A stretch of DNA of 64,000 nt, from contig CM074865.1 of the NCBI GenBank assembly GCA_037501455.1, positions 36,066,501-36,130,500 on the forward strand. Reading direction: 5' to 3'. A program made the position numbers and the translations under genes. Below, in pieces: positions 33,580 to 46,200 of this stretch (position 1 is the stretch's first letter; the number at the start of each line of letters is the position of its first letter). The stretch is from Lantana camara (taxonomy: Eukaryota; Streptophyta; Magnoliopsida; Lamiales; Verbenaceae). The notes under the pieces were generated by a model. It was not told where the DNA came from. It was given only the letters and a program-made list of their open reading frames with translations, and searched no databases.

Positions 33580-36176
33580 TGTAGCGCCCCAATGGAAGGC
33601 CCCACATCCCCCGCACCGGGACCCGACCCGCATATGAAATGGAGAATCCATACACGAGCCGAATCACGGTGAACGGGGACTCACTCACACACTAGGCTAG
33701 ACGGGAACTAAACCTTCGAAACCAAATGAGCAATAATCGAAAATTAAATTCACATGCGGAAGCAAATCATAAGTTCAATCACAATATAAGCAGCAAATGA
33801 CGGGTTCAACTAACATAAATACCTAGTCCCGAATATCATAAACGTAAATCATAAATCATAATGTACAGGTTCAAACTATCCTTAGAAACCTGTCCCGAAG
33901 ATCATAAAATACAATCATAATATTTCATACATTCAATACATAACTAAATCAATTTACAATATGCATGTGGTGTGACTCAGACCTAACCATAGGACTTGGC
34001 AGACCCAAAAATCCCGCCTAGCACTCCAAAACCTGCAAAGAATAGAACACAAAGCCGGGTTCAGTCTAAAGGAGACTGGTGGGTATAAAACAGGGCATAT
34101 CATAAATAATATAACAGAATTTAAGCACACCCACATGCAAGCTATAATCCCGTGCGAGATTTTATTAAATATTTCCCAAGTGGGTGAAAGCAAAGGAAAA
34201 CAACGCTCGGGATTACAACGATCAATTTCATAATTCATAATCATAATCATTCATGCGGTCAATACGTGAGCCTTGGCGGGTGGGCGTATATCTCCAACCT
34301 TCTCCTCGTGTATGCATAGTTTACTTATTCATTTATTACCGATCATGCAACATACATAGATTCATAATCATGCGTTCATAACATTTCATTCATAATCATG
34401 CTTTCATACATAAACAATTACACCTTTTTCCTCCGGGCGGTGGACGGGCTTGCAAGACCCGGCCACCTGAATATATCAATATGGCGAGTTCAGTTCATGA
34501 ACCCACACCGCCCGGTTAGCCTTTCCTCTTCAAAAACTCCTTAACGAGGTCGGTATTCGCCGTAATTGATTGGAACTAGTATATGGGATCACCGTCGGCC
34601 CTTGCCTCCCCGGATAGCCTCATACACTAAGTTCCTGGGCCCGTGTTCATAACAATAATGCCTCGCCAAAATCATAGGTTAGGGTTCATAAAAGAAAAGG
34701 GCTTACATTGAAAAGCTTAGACTCTTTTGGAAAGACTCGATATATATATATATAAATACATACTTGGCTTAAAACCTTCACATAAGGGATATATCGGTAA
34801 TAGAAGAGAAACCCACCTGTTACGCCTTACCGAACAATACCAAGAAGAAAACAAGAGCACTTGAAAGTGTCCTATGAACCCGGCAAGTCTCCACCCTGGA
34901 CCAAACTGTACAAAGGACAATACAATGCATTCGTGAGACTCAAGACACTAAATGAACCATATATGACGCACGACATGTCATACACAAGATATGAGGTGCA
35001 TAAGAAGTATAAGTTGTGTCATGAGGTCATATAATCAAATAATTCATGCAAACGTTCAATACATGGTGGTTTCATTTTCCTTAATCCCATCTTTCATGAA
35101 CCATAACAATTGGAGCCATAAATTTCATATAGTATTCATAGCACCTACATAAACAAGTTTACAATGTATATAATAAATATAGGAGCAAAAGAAATCATTT
35201 AAGATATCAAAATATTATAAGAAGTCACATAACATTTCACGCATTAGCACATAAGTCATATAATATCATACTAGTTCGTTGCTCGACCAAAACATATCAA
35301 TTCAAGTCATGAATTTCATATCATAATCATAACACAAATATCAACATGTTAATAAAGCATAGGGGTCATAAAAGTGGTGGAGGAAGATCAAACAATCGAA
35401 GAAAAATAAGAAAAACGGAACCGGAGTAACAAAAAACCCGCAGGACAGAATCCGCCCCCATGGATTCAGGTCAGAAACTTCTCTGCAACAAATCCACCCC
35501 CGTGGATTTTTTCAAGGCCAAAAATCCACCCTCGCGGATTTTTTGTTCGAGCCCACAACACAGCAGCAGCAGGGTACTTACGCGGGAGAAGCCAAAACTC
35601 AACAAGACCACCTCAAAACTCAACCAAACATAGATAACACCAAGCTAACACATTAAGAGAAGTTCAAGTATCAAGAATTCAAGTAATTCATGGCAAGAAA
35701 TGGATTAACCCAAGTCAAACCATGCAATATATGCAAAGAGATGAGATCAAAACCATTTCCTCCAAAATCATTAATGGCCATGCATTCGATATTCAACCAC
35801 CAAGCAAAATAAGTCCATACTAACATAAATACATGCTTTTAGGATCATTTATTACTCATACAACTCAAAGGAAATGCAAGGAAGCAAGATTGGATCTCCA
35901 AAATTCATGAAACCCTTACCATTCATCCTATATATCAATTCTAATTCAAAACATGGTGAAATCATGCAATATTGGACTTGAAAGAACCAGAAGGAGATAC
36001 ACATATCAAAAATGGACTTACCTTTCAAATTGGAGGAGAAAAGGTAAGGAGATGAGCTCAAATCTCCAAGGTTTGAATAGTTCTCTTCTTCTTTCCCCTT
36101 TCTTCTTCTTTTCTTCTTGTTGGCTGAAAATGTGGGTTGTAAGGGGGAAGGGATCTCGGTTTTGGGGCTGAAAAGG
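33580..36176 (-). repeat. Y 3' LTR, outer part
   Basis: Matches the right LTR from 43232. Contains CAGTCT-AAAGG-AGACTG (34062-34078), the palindrome cassette (about 35450-35545), a splice-donor-like AAAG/GTAAGT on the minus strand at 36021, and an 84-base pyrimidine-rich stretch absent from the right LTR. Confidence 0.93.
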
Positions 36177-39100
36177 TGTAACGCCCCATTTCTGTGATTT
36201 AAGCTTGACGTATGTGGTTACTAAAGTGTGCAATTTAATTAATTATATATGATTTTTAATTATGCATTCTTTTGTTAAGTTTTATTGTTTAATTATGAAT
36301 TCTTGATCGTATTTGCGTATATGCTCTTGTTTGAGTGTCGTTCTTATTCGATTTGATTTCTATTTTTCGTGGATTCTTCGCATGAGTGAATTATGTACTT
36401 TAAGATCATGTTTATTTGCTCGTTGCATGATTTTGTTCTTGCATGTTTGAGTTTTGTGTTCGTTTGTGTGATCGGAACCGAAAAGGGGGCTAAAGAGCAT
36501 TTAGCGTACTTTGTGTTCCGGGCGGCATATCTTGAGCTCGGGAAATCGGAATCGAGTTCCGTCACCTCCATTGGATTCGAATCGACGAATCGGAGACAAT
36601 GGGATAAGCCTCATATTTTTCTAAGACCAATTGGATCCTCAAATTTCAACCGGAACCAGCAACTCGCTCTTAAATTGACGGATCAAGACTATACCTAAGT
36701 CACGGACCTATTATTACGCACCTAGACCCTATCCATTGACCCTAGCCCACTTGCACACTCTCTCCCTCACCCTTTTCTTCCCCAAACCGACACCCTAACC
36801 CCCCCACACTTAGATATTTTCAGTTTTATGGGGAGAGAAGGAGAAGAAGGAAGAAAAGAAGAAGAAGAAGAAACCCTTTTTGGCCATGGCAGTTTTGAGC
36901 TCATCTCCCCACCTTTTCTTCTCTAAATTGAAAGGTAAACTCATATTTGTGTTGTGTATCACTTGGTAATCATTTTAAGTTCCATATTCCATGATTTCTC
37001 CAAGATTTGAGCATGTTTGGGCAAATGACAAGAATAGTGACGGGTTGGGAGAAAATGGATTATTCTAGCTTGCTTTCTTGTGAATTCTTTTGGTATGAAG
37101 CATGTATTTTATTCCTAACACATCATATGTGATATGTATGAACTTAGTTTGGGTAGTGGATTAGGATTCATGACTTTGCCATTTGTGAAAAGTGAAGAGT
37201 TTGCATGAACTTGTTCCGTATTCTTTCCTTGCTTGATTTGTTGCATCTTTGGTTGTCTTAATGGATTGAAATGCATGAATATTTGCTACCCTAACTTACT
37301 TATGTGTGTTAATTTGATGTTTATATGATTTAGCATGAGTTTTGCCCTGCTTGTTGTGTGTTTTTTGCTACTGACCTAAATCCGCGAGGGTGGATTTTTG
37401 GCCATGAAGAAATCCGCGGGGGTGGATTTGATGCAGAAGAGCTTCTGACCAGAATCCATGGGGGTGGATTTTTCCCCATGGGGGTGGATTCTGCCCTGCC
37501 CATTTTTATTACCCCTGTTCCATTTTTCGTCGCTTGTTTGAGCTTCCTCCACCTCTTTTATGACTTCTATGCTATACTAACATGTTTTATAATGTGTTAT
37601 CTTATTTATTATAAATTTTCATGATTTTTCGTGGAATATTTTACGAGTTATGATTTCATATGTCGTCAATGCTCCAAGTACGTGCACATATGGATCTTTG
37701 CTATCAATATGAACCCTACTTGTGTATTTATCTTTTCTTTTATGATTCATATGAATTGTATACTTGTTGAAATATGGGTTATGATCTTTGTTCGGAGTTA
37801 ATGGATGGATTTGATATTATACATGGGAGATATGAACTCAAGTGACTATGAAAGCCCCAAGAATGAATGAAATGATTGATTATGTGCCTTAATGCATCTC
37901 CATGACATGACTTCCTCTCTTATGCATATCATAAGACATTCATTGCATTGCCGTGCGTCATATATGGTTCATTTAGAGTCTTGAGTCTCACAAATGCATT
38001 GTATCGTCTTGTGTATAGTTTTCTCCAGGGCGGAGATATGTCGGGTTCATAGGACACCTCAAGTCTTTCTTTCTTTTGGTATTGTCGGTAAGGTGTAACA
38101 GGTGGGTTTCTCTTCTATTAGCTAAAACGACCCTATATAAACCAACGTCTAAAGTTTTAAGCCAAAATGTATTTACTACGTATACAGAGTCTTTTCTCGA
38201 GTAAATGATTTCAAACGTAAGCTTTTCTTTCATGAACCCTTACCCAATGTTTTGGCGAGATTAGTGAACACAATGTTTAATGGGGCCCGGGACTATGTGT
38301 ACGTGGCTATCCGGGGAAGCTCGGGCTGACGGTGATCCCCGTGCACTAGTCCCAACTATTTAACGAAGACCGGACCTCGCTAGGAGATTAGCATGGAATG
38401 GTAGTTGAGCACCCTTGGGGGATTCATGTACCCCCCTGGGTCAATGCATGAGGTGGTCGGGTCTTGCTAACCCGTCCACCACCCGGAGGAAGAAGGTTGG
38501 AACTCATTTTATGATATGATTATGAATGTATGTTAATGAACGAATGCATGAACGAATGAATGAATGTGATATGATCACTAATGAATGATTGAATGAATGA
38601 ATTAATTAATTAATGCACACACGAGGAGAAGGTTGGAGAATTTGCCCTCTCGCCGGGCTCACGTATTGACCCCATGAATGATTATGAATATGAAATTATG
38701 AAATTGATCGTTGTAATCCCGAGCGTTGTTTTCCTTTGCTTTCACCCACTTGGGAAATATTTAATGAAACCTCGTACGGGATTATAGCTTGCATGTGGGT
38801 GTGTTTAATTTCTGTTATGTTATTATTATTCTATTATGCCCCATTTTATACCCACCAGTCTCCTATAGACTGAACCCGGATTGTTTTTAGTTTTCTTGCA
38901 GGTTTGGAGTGTTAGGCGGGGAGTCGTGTTGTCAAGTCTTTTGGTCAAGTTGAGTCTTGTCACACACTTTCATTGTAACTCAATCATTTATGAGCATTGT
39001 ATGATTATGATTATTTTATGATTTGTGTATGAAATTCGGGACTAGGTATTTATGTTAGTTGAACCCGTTATTCTATTTTATTGGAACGAATTTATCTGCA

Positions 39101-39289
39101 TTGCTTCCGTATTTGTTTATTTCTTTTGATAATTGTTTATTCGGTTTTAAATTTTTAGCTCCCGCCTAGCCTAGTGAGTGAGTGTGTCCCCGTTCGCTGT
39201 GAGCTTGGTTCATGTATGGACTCTCCATTTCATGTGTGGATCGGGCTCATATTGCGGGGGATGTGGCCCCTCTTGTTTCGAGCGTTACA
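36177..39289 (+). repeat. S1: solo LTR, opposite orientation, Y-related family
   Basis: A 3113-bp LTR, TGTAACGCCCC ... GCGTTACA, with perfect AAAGG duplications (36172-36176 and 39290-39294). The Y right LTR shows the empty site at about 45800 (gctgaaaaggggtgag). No interior is present, which indicates LTR-LTR recombination. Modules: core 36490-36605, donor-like AAAG/GTAAAC at 36934/36935, cassette 37379-37495, hairpin CAGTCT-CCTAT-AGACTG (38856-38872) and TTTTCTTGCAG/GTTT near 38900. It is related to the Y LTR but inverted. Confidence 0.95.
37379..37495 (+). repeat. Palindrome cassette in S1
   Basis: Four units of the type AATCCRYGRGGGTGGATT, each an inverted repeat AAATCC...GGATTT around a G-rich centre. 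The first three are spaced by short linkers and the last shares its flank with the third. Confidence 0.75.
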
Positions 39290-39845
39290 AAAGGGGTGAG
39301 AGAGAGTGTGCAAGTGGGGTTAGGTCTTTGGGTAGGGTCTAGGTGTGTTATTTTAGGTCCGTAGCTTAGGTAGAGTCAAGAATTATTGTCTTAAGCACAA
39401 AGTGCAAAATGGCCTTAGAAAAATGTGAGGCTTGTTTCATTGGATCTAAATCGTCGATACAAGTCCAATGGAGGTGACAGAACTCGATTCCGAGTTCTCG
39501 AGCTCAAGAAATCACATACGGAACCAAAGGTGCGCTAATTACTCGTTAGCCCCCGTTTTAGTTCCAAAACTCAAAATAAATTCAAAACTCAAGCAAAACG
39601 AGCAAAAAGATATGATCATAATACACATAATTCACTCATAGCAAGTTTTCACGAAAAAACAAAAATCAAATCGAATAGAAACGACACTCAAACCCAATCA
39701 CATAGGCATAAACGTTTCAAGAATTCATGTTCAAAATTAAACTTATAAGAGAAATAATAATTCAAATTATATAAAATTAATTTAATTACACATATTGATA
39801 AACATATACGTCATACTTGAATAACGGAAAAACTAGGGCGTTACA
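39290..39845 (-). repeat. Y 3' LTR, inner part
   Basis: Continues the Y LTR after S1, matching 45798-46381. It includes the conserved LTR core near 39415-39540 and ends, on the minus strand, with TGTAACGCCC next to the polypurine tract. Confidence 0.93.
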
Positions 39846-39880
39846 ATCTCTCCCCCTTAAAAGAATCCGTCCTCGGATTC
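39846..39880 (-). other. Y polypurine tract and hairpin
   Basis: The minus strand reads TTAAGGGGGAGAGAT (39846-39860). Next to it lies GAATCCG-TCCT-CGGATTC (39863-39880, plus strand), a perfect 7-bp hairpin with the same loop as X. Confidence 0.9.
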
Positions 39881-39900
39881 ATTGTATCCTATTCAGCCAA

Positions 39901-40095
39901 TGAGAGAACCCCGTCTCTCGAAAGCAACAAAGAGATAGCCCCGCCTCTCAAACAACAAGGAGAGAACCCCATCTCTCAAACAACAAAGAGAGAACCCCGT
40001 CTCTCAAACAACAAAGAGAGAACCCCGTCTCTCAAACAACAAGGAGAGAACCCCGTCTCTCAAATAACAAAACAAGGGAGTCTCCAATACTCCCA
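39901..40095 (-). repeat. 28-bp hairpin minisatellite beside Y polypurine tract
   Basis: Six units contain GAGAGAACCCCGTCTCTC or a close variant, with starts at 39902, 39931, 39960, 39988, 40016 and 40044. The last spacings are exactly 28. Each unit is an inverted repeat with a C-rich loop. A seventh, different hairpin, GGGAGT...ACTCCC, closes the array (40077-40095). Linkers are CAACAA-rich. Confidence 0.9.
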
Positions 40096-43000
40096 AGTAA
40101 CACAACATAAAACAGTTACATGAAAGAACAAATACCAAAAAGAAGGTATCAAACATCAATTACAAAAATTAAAGTCACGTAAGTCACATAAGAGCAAGTA
40201 ATAAGTATCATTCATGTTAATCATCAATTATACAAAGTAATTTAACACAACAAGTGATCAAAGTACATAGCATCAAAATTATTTAAATTAAAATTGCATG
40301 TATGCATGTGCTATGGATGCTTCACATACCGTTCATCGTAGTAGAGAAATTTGGAATTGTTAGTTTTGTTGTCCAATGCATGATCTGCCCCGAAAGCTAG
40401 CCCAGTGCTTCACTTGCCTTTAAGTTCTTCAGTGTACCCCGGTAAAGGGCTGATGAACCTTTTATTCCTTCTCTGAACTCCACTCTGACTCTTGCTCCTT
40501 CTTACCATATCTTACCTGGCGATGTTCTTGGAATTTGAATCTTTTATCTTGGCTAATACTTGAATCTGCTATACTTAAGGGTAACTACTTCCAATCTCTT
40601 TAAAGTTCGATCCACATCCAAAGATGGTAAGTACCACGGTTGTCTCCTTCATGAATTCTTCCTCAATCGAGTTGAGGCCCTTGGTTCCTATAATTAGACC
40701 AACCTTTTCGTGGATCCTTTCTCATCTTCTTCTTAGGTTATCCCATCATCCTCTTAAAGCCTTTAAGGGTGCATCGGTTTCTGGCCCATTCAATCCCCTA
40801 ATCTAAGATAAAACATTCTTAATGATTCTTGAAGTTTGATCCAAGTCCTTCAATGATCACCCTTTTCGATTCGTCTCTTCTCAAATTTCCTTCCGAATTG
40901 CCATGGAAAGACAACTGACGACTTAATAATATTGGCTTTGTTACGCACCGTCCGAATCCCTATAATATATAATTGAATCAACCCCTATTGACACCATCCT
41001 ATTATATGGTAGTTTGATCCAATTTCTTTTTGCTAACGTTGAGTTAATAGGTCACGAAAGCTCCCTCATAATTCCATCATCTTCAAATTCCAAATCCCGT
41101 AGCATTGATACCCTTTAGCAATCTTCAACCCAAATTTGGTAGCTTAACTTCCACTTTGAAGGTTTAACTCATAAGGCCGCTTCATTCCTTTCCTATCCTC
41201 ATCATTAGAACTTTCATATCTTCCATGGTTTGCATTTCCCTTTGTCCTACTAAAATACTTCTTCGAGTGAAACCTTGCATTTCAAGTTTGTCTCTTGGTC
41301 GTGCTCTCTCTCCCTTAAAAGTTTCCACCTTCTTAGGTCGAGCTTTATCCCCCATCTTATAATCAAATTTCTTGATCCACTCGAAATGAGCAATCCTTGT
41401 TAGGGATGGTGTTCGGTGTGTTACTCACTTCCACTTAAAGTGATGAGTTGAAAGAACAACCCAAATCCTTTACTTTCCAAATTCTCTCGAAGTCCGGTAT
41501 CCCAATCTCTTTCCTCGTTCAATTCGAACATCTCTGAGTCAAACCAAACTCTTAATTTCCGAATTAAAATTATATTCTCCGTCTTAGCCCTATCACCAAA
41601 ATATTCTCCTCCTTCAATTTGGTTTGGCAGAACTTTGATTGAAGTAGTAGTTGAAGTATCACGCGGAGAAGGCATCCTATCAAGTAAACACTAAGGTAAT
41701 GCATATCTAGCTAAAATGACAATGTTATAAAGCACGTAGAACGCTTGCAAACAATTAAAGATGCAACATCTTGGAGCAATTATATCAATTAAAAATGCGC
41801 ATATAAATAGAGAAATTTAAATAACATAAAGCAATGTATGATGCACGTGCCATGAATATGTTAAACCTGTCACCGTGGTGGTAAGCTTTTAGCTCGACAA
41901 CTTGTTCTTCATTTCCTTAATTACGGCTTGCTTTGAATTCGTTGGTCATTTCTTATTTTTCCCACGGTCTTCAAATCTCCATAATCTTCTTTCATCAACT
42001 TGCTTACCTCCAAGACCCGAAATCACAATTTCTTGAACCCAACGTCTTCTACGTCTATAGAATCGGTATTTCGACTTACTCCCAGGTATCGACCTCCAAA
42101 GGTTGTCCGAATCTTCACCATGATTTTCACCCTGTTCGAATGTCTCTTGGCTTATCCTTTATGAGTTCAAATCGGTGGAATGCACTCGCCATCTAATTGC
42201 TTACACTTAGTTTCACAATCTACTCCAAAAGCTCTTTGTCTTTCCTTATCGTTGTCATTTGTTGTTCCATATCTTTGTGTTGTTTGAGTTTCTTTAACTT
42301 CTCCAAGTTCGATTTCTACCTTGTCCGGAATTCAAGTATCCCAAGTCACCACTTCTTTTCCTTGTTCCCCGTACTCAACTTCTAATGTATTGGTTAATTT
42401 GAAAATTCTTTCTTGATAGTTTGTATCATTCACCCTTCATTGGTCCTATTATTCTTCGAACTTGGTTTACTTGGAAGCTCATCCTCAACGATCTTCATTG
42501 CTCACTTCTCAGCAACCTATTCTACCTTAAGTCCTCTTGGTTATCATCACCCCTTTATCGATCAAAACCTCGAAATGAAGTACCTTTAAGGTTTTCCTTT
42601 AATTCCTTCTTGAATTAAGTAATCCTAAGGAATCCAATTAATTAACCCCTATAGTGTAGATGTATATGATAATCTTGTGGATAATAGACATCGCGCACAC
42701 ACTACTATCCTTTCGAATACTCCTCAACCTTGGTAGAACTTATCAATTACTCCTACAGCTTGGGTTTTCCATCTCAGATTCCCTCACTCGAATCATGGCC
42801 CAATTAAGGAAGGCCACGACTCTTGAATTCTTGTATAAAATCCCGGTGCATTCATTACATCCTCGATGCTTGAATGTAGGACTCATGGCGAGTTGTTGTG
42901 ATCGTGAGAATTGGCCGTGGTTTGATGTTATATGAATATCCTCCAATCACAACTCATCTCAAATATCGATGTATGCCAATTAGTAAGTGCATATGACACA

Positions 43001-43195
43001 TAATTAGCACCAAGAGCACGTATTTGATGCAAAATGCAACACATAAGTCAACAAAATTTAAATTAAGCACATTTAAAAATATATTTCCACATCAAGTTTC
43101 AATGACAATGCTCATGATCAAAGCGGTGCACACGTTGATAAGTTATTCCTATGTCGTACGACCTAGACTTGACATAACACGACGTTAGAAACCCC
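40096..43195 (-). other. Y interior without recognisable gag or pol
   Basis: About 3.1 kb, pyrimidine-rich on the plus strand. It is alignable in patches with the Z interior, for example accgttcatcgtagt (40329) against accgttcaccgtagt, and cctgtcaccgtggtggtaag (41868) against cctgtcaccaagatggtaag. It is also shared at ggccgtggtttgat (42912). No retroviral enzyme motif was found. Confidence 0.7.
41421..41675 (-). CDS. Unrecognised 84-aa open frame in Y interior
   Basis: Sense-strand frame beginning MPSPRDTSTTTSIKVLPNQI and containing VWFDSEMFELNEERDWDTGL. I do not recognise it. The ATG context near 41675 is partly shared with Z at about 59356, where the frame soon breaks. It is probably a decayed piece of an ancestral frame, and no function is proposed. 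Confidence 0.2.
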   Translation of the reverse strand: MPSPRDTSTTTSIKVLPNQIEGGEYFGDRAKTENIILIRKLRVWFDSEMFELNEERDWDTGLRENLESKGFGLFFQLITLSGSE

Positions 43196-43223
43196 GGTTT
43201 TACAACCTAGTGCTCTGATACCA
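43196..43223 (-). other. Y primer-binding site and post-PBS hairpin
   Basis: The minus strand of 43212-43223 is TGGTATCAGAGC, 8 bases from the LTR. 43196-43207 reads GGTT-GTAA-AACC on the sense strand, a 4-bp stem with a GNRA loop. Confidence 0.9.
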
Positions 43224-43231
43224 CTTAAGAA

Positions 43232-46200
43232 TGTAGCGCCCCAATGGAAGGCCCCACATCCCCCGCACCGGGACCCGACCTGTATATGAAATGGAGAGTC
43301 CATACACGAGCCGAATCACGGCGAACGGGGACTCACTCACACACTAGGCTGGGTGGGAACTAAACCTTCGAAACCAAATGAACAATAATCGAAAATTAAA
43401 TTCACATGCGGAAGTAAATCATAAGTTCAATCACAATATAAGTAGCAAATGACGGGTTCAACTAACATAAATACCTAGTCTCGAATATCATAAACGTAAA
43501 TCATAAATCATAATATACGGGTCAAACTATCCTTAGAAACCTGTCCCGAATATCATAAAATACAATCATAATATTTCAGACATTCAATGAATAACTAAAT
43601 CAATTTACAATATGCGTGTGGTGTGACTCAGACCTAATCATAAAACTTCACAGACCCAAAAATCTCGCCTAGCACTCCAAAACCTGCAAAGAACTGAACA
43701 CAAAGCCGGGTTCAGTCTATAGGAGACTGGTGGGTATAAAATAGTGCATATCATAAATAATATAACAGAATTTAAGCACACCCACATGCAAGCTATAATC
43801 CCGTACGAGGTTTTATTAAATATTTCCCAACTGGGTGAAAGCAAAGGAAAACAACGCTCGGGATTACAACGATCAATTTCATAATTCATAATCATAATCA
43901 TTCATGCGGTCAATACGTGAGCCCTGGCGGGTGGGCGTATATCTCCAACCATCTCCTCGTGTGTGCATAGTTTACTTATTCATTTATTACCGATCATGCA
44001 ACATACATACATTCATAATCATACGTTCATAACATTTCATTCATAATCATGCTTTCATACATAAACAATTACACCTTTTTCGTCCGGGCGGTGGACGATC
44101 TTGCAAGACCCGGCCACCTGAATATATCAATATGGCGAGTTCGATTCATGAACCCACACCGCCCGGTTAGCCTTTCCTCTTCAAAAACTCCTTAACGAGG
44201 TCTGTATTCGCCGTAATTGGTTGGAACTAGTATATGGGATCACCGTCGGCCCTTGCCTCCCCGGATAGCCTCATACACTAAGTTCCTGGGCCCGTGTTCA
44301 TAACAATCATGCCTCGCCAAAGTCATAGGTTAGGGTTCATAAAAGAAAAGGGCTTACATTGAAAAGCATAGACTCTTTTGGAAAGACTCGATATATATAT
44401 ATATATATAAATACATACTTGGCTTAAAACCTTCACATAAGGGATACATCGGGTCGTCAAAACTAATAGAAGAGAAACCCACCTGTTATGCCTTACCGAA
44501 CAATACCAAGAAGAAAACAAGAGCACTTGAAAGTGTCCTATGAACCCGGCAAGTCTCCACCCTGGACCAAACTGTACAAAGGACAATACAATGCATTCGT
44601 GAGACTCAAGACACTAAATGAACCATATATGACGCACGACATGTCATACACAAGATATGAGGTGCATAAGAAGTATAAGTTGTGTCATGAGGTCATATAA
44701 TCAAATAATTCATGCAAACGTTCAATACATGGTGGTTTCATTTTCCTTAATCCCATCTTTCATGAACCATAACAATTGGAGCCATAAATTTCATATAGTA
44801 TTCATAGCACCTACATAAACAAGTTTACAATGCATATAATAAATATAGGAGCAAAAGAAATCATTTAAGATATCAAAATATTATAAGAAGTAACTTAACA
44901 TTTCACGCATTAGCATATAAGTCATATAATATCATACTAGTTCGTTGCTCGACCAAAACATATCAATTCAAGTCATGAATTTCATATCATAATCATAACA
45001 CAAATATCAACATGTTAATAAAGCATAGGGGTCATAAAAGTGGTGGAGGAAGATCAAACAATCGAAGAAAAATAAGAAAAACGGAACCGGAGTAACAAAA
45101 AACCCGCAGGATAGAATCCACCCCCATGGATTTTTCTAGAGGAAAAATCCACCCCCATGGATTCAGGTCATAAACTTCTCTGCAACAAATCCACCCCCGT
45201 GGATTTTTTCAAGGCCAAAAATCCACCCTCGCGGATTTTCTGTTCGAGCCCACAACACAACAGCAGCAGAGTACTTACGCGGGAGAAGCCAAAACTCAAC
45301 AAGACCACCTCAAAACTCAACCAAACATACATAACACCAAGCTAACACATTAAGATAAGTTCAAGTATCAAGAATTCAGGTAATTCATGCCAAGAAATGG
45401 ATTAACCCAAGTCTAACCATGCAATACATGCAAAGAGATGAGATCAAAACCAATTCCTCCAAAATCATTAATGGCCATGCATTCGATATTCAACCACCAA
45501 GCAAAATAAGTCCATACTAACATAAATACATGCTTTTAGGATCATTTATTACTCATACAACTCAAAGGAAATGCAAGGAAGCAAGATTGGATCTCTAAAA
45601 TTCATGAAACCCTTACTATTCATCATATATATCAATTCTAATTCAAAACATGGTGAAATCATGCAATATTAGACTTGAAAGAACCACAAGGAGATACACA
45701 TATAAAAAATGGACTTACCTTTCAAATTGGAGGAGAAAAGGTAAGGAAATGAGCTGAAAATGTGGGTTTTAAGGGGTAAAGGATCTCGGTTTTGGGGCTG
45801 AAAAGGGGTGAGAGAGAGTGTGTAAGTGGGGTTAGGTCTTTGGGTAGGGTCTAGGTGTGTTATTTTAGGTCCGTAGCTTTGGTAGAGTCAAGAATTGTCG
45901 TCTTAAGCGCAAAGTGCTCGTTCCGGCTGAAATTTGGGAATCCAAATGGCCTTAGAAAAATGTGAGGCTTGTTTCATTGGATCTGAATCGTCGATACAAG
46001 TCCAATGGAGGTGACAGAACTCGATTCAGAGTTCTCGAGCTCAAAAAATCACATACAGAACCAAAGGTGCGCTAATTGCTCGTTAGCCGCCGTTTTAGTT
46101 CCAAAACTCAAAATAAATTCAAAACTCAAGCAAAACGAGCAAAAAGATATGATCATAATACACATAATTCACTCATAGCAAGTTTTCTCGAAAAAACAAA

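Noticed and set aside
39901..40095. CRISPR-like appearance (regular 28-bp repeats)
   Set aside because: Near-constant linkers, no unique spacers, and a plant retroelement context beside a polypurine tract; it is a minisatellite.
44390..44412. TA microsatellites (also near 565, 34740, 47465) as functional elements
   Set aside because: Simple repeats that differ in length between homologous LTRs, with nothing else supporting a function.
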